A stretch of 7,842 nt of DNA from Eggerthellaceae bacterium. Lineage in GTDB: Bacteria; Actinomycetota; Coriobacteriia; Coriobacteriales; Eggerthellaceae. The stretch spans positions 1 to 7,842 of the forward strand of contig JAGCZM010000118.1 of NCBI GenBank assembly GCA_017960005.1, read 5' to 3'. Position 1 is the stretch's first letter; each line of letters begins with the position of its first letter. The position numbers and the translations under genes were made by a program. Positions 7,444 through 7,842 of this stretch are shown piece by piece. Below the pieces are notes generated by a model. That model searched no databases. It had not been told where the DNA came from and was given only the letters and a program-made list of their open reading frames with translations.

Positions 7444-7842
7444 GCAAGACAAAAGACAAATCGGTTAATAAGAAATCTTCTTCCGATATGATGTGGACTC
7501 CCGCCAATATCGTGACCGTCATACGTATTTGTTTGGTTCCCATATTCGTGGTCGTTATCTTAAGTCCGTGGCCGGATTGGTTTCCGCTATGGCCCGATGC
7601 CAACAATTGGAAACCTTGGGTATCGGCGGCGGTATTCATTTTGATAGCAGCAACCGATGCGTTGGACGGATATCTGGCCCGCAGCAGAAACGAAATCACG
7701 GATTTCGGGAAGTTCATGGATCCGCTTGCGGATAAGCTTTTGGTTACCGCAGCTTTGCTTGCTTTGGTCGAGCTTCGCATTCTGCCGACATGGGTTGCTC
7801 TTATTATCATCGGTCGCGAATTCATCGTCAGCGGCGTGCGCA
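7440..7842 (+). CDS. pgsA: CDP-diacylglycerol-glycerol-3-phosphate phosphatidyltransferase, 3'-truncated
   Basis: Integral membrane enzyme that transfers the phosphatidyl group from CDP-diacylglycerol to glycerol 3-phosphate, the committed step to phosphatidylglycerol and cardiolipin. The frame runs open from the ATG at 7440 to the window end, giving 134 residues. A basic, serine-rich leader (1-16) is followed by NIVTVIRICLVPIF, the usual first helix. The CDP-alcohol phosphotransferase signature is complete: D73, D76, G77, A80, R81, G90, D94 and D98. The tail has LLALVELRILPTWVALIIIGREFIVSGVR, as in PgsA. The loop between the first two helices (about 42-60) is unusually rich in Trp and Pro. 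Its start overlaps the rimO stop. The neighbours and GREF motif favour PgsA over other CDP-alcohol transferases, but the substrate is not proved. Confidence 0.92.
   Translation, partial: MSKTKDKSVNKKSSSDMMWTPANIVTVIRICLVPIFVVVILSPWPDWFPLWPDANNWKPWVSAAVFILIAATDALDGYLARSRNEITDFGKFMDPLADKLLVTAALLALVELRILPTWVALIIIGREFIVSGVR

Overview
The window is an ordinary, tightly packed stretch of bacterial chromosome. All six genes lie on the + strand, and I found no mobile element, CRISPR array, rRNA/tRNA gene or obvious terminator. G+C looks close to one half by eye (not computed). The order RNase J, FtsK, RodZ-like HTH/membrane protein, YajQ, RimO, PgsA and the protein sequences suggest an actinobacterium. 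I lean towards class Coriobacteriia (Eggerthellales-like, moderate G+C), but this rests on remembered gene order and composition, so it is a moderate-confidence guess.

Layout: 2-1459 is the 3' part of an RNase J gene, with the window opening exactly at the metal-binding HxHxDH motif. 1480-4029 is ftsK (DNA translocase). 4035-5579 encodes a RodZ/YmfM-like protein: N-terminal helix-turn-helix, very long charged linker, one membrane helix, extracytoplasmic tail. 5602-6099 is yajQ. 6115-7443 is rimO. 7440-7842 is the 5' part of pgsA, cut by the window end. The gaps are 20, 5, 22 and 15 bases, then a 4-base ATGA overlap, so the six genes probably form one transcriptional unit. No stretch of even 50 bases is left without a gene.

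The genes join RNA turnover (RNase J), chromosome segregation at division (FtsK), cell-shape or envelope organisation (RodZ-like), a nucleotide-binding protein of uncertain role (YajQ), ribosomal protein S12 modification (RimO) and phospholipid synthesis (PgsA). This is a known type of housekeeping cluster rather than a new system.

I did not find an undescribed system. The points most worth a second look are a perfect tRNA T-arm-like hairpin inside the disordered linker of ftsK (2299-2315, best read on the - strand), the unusually long linker of the RodZ-like protein, and a few atypical residues at family motifs in FtsK and RimO.
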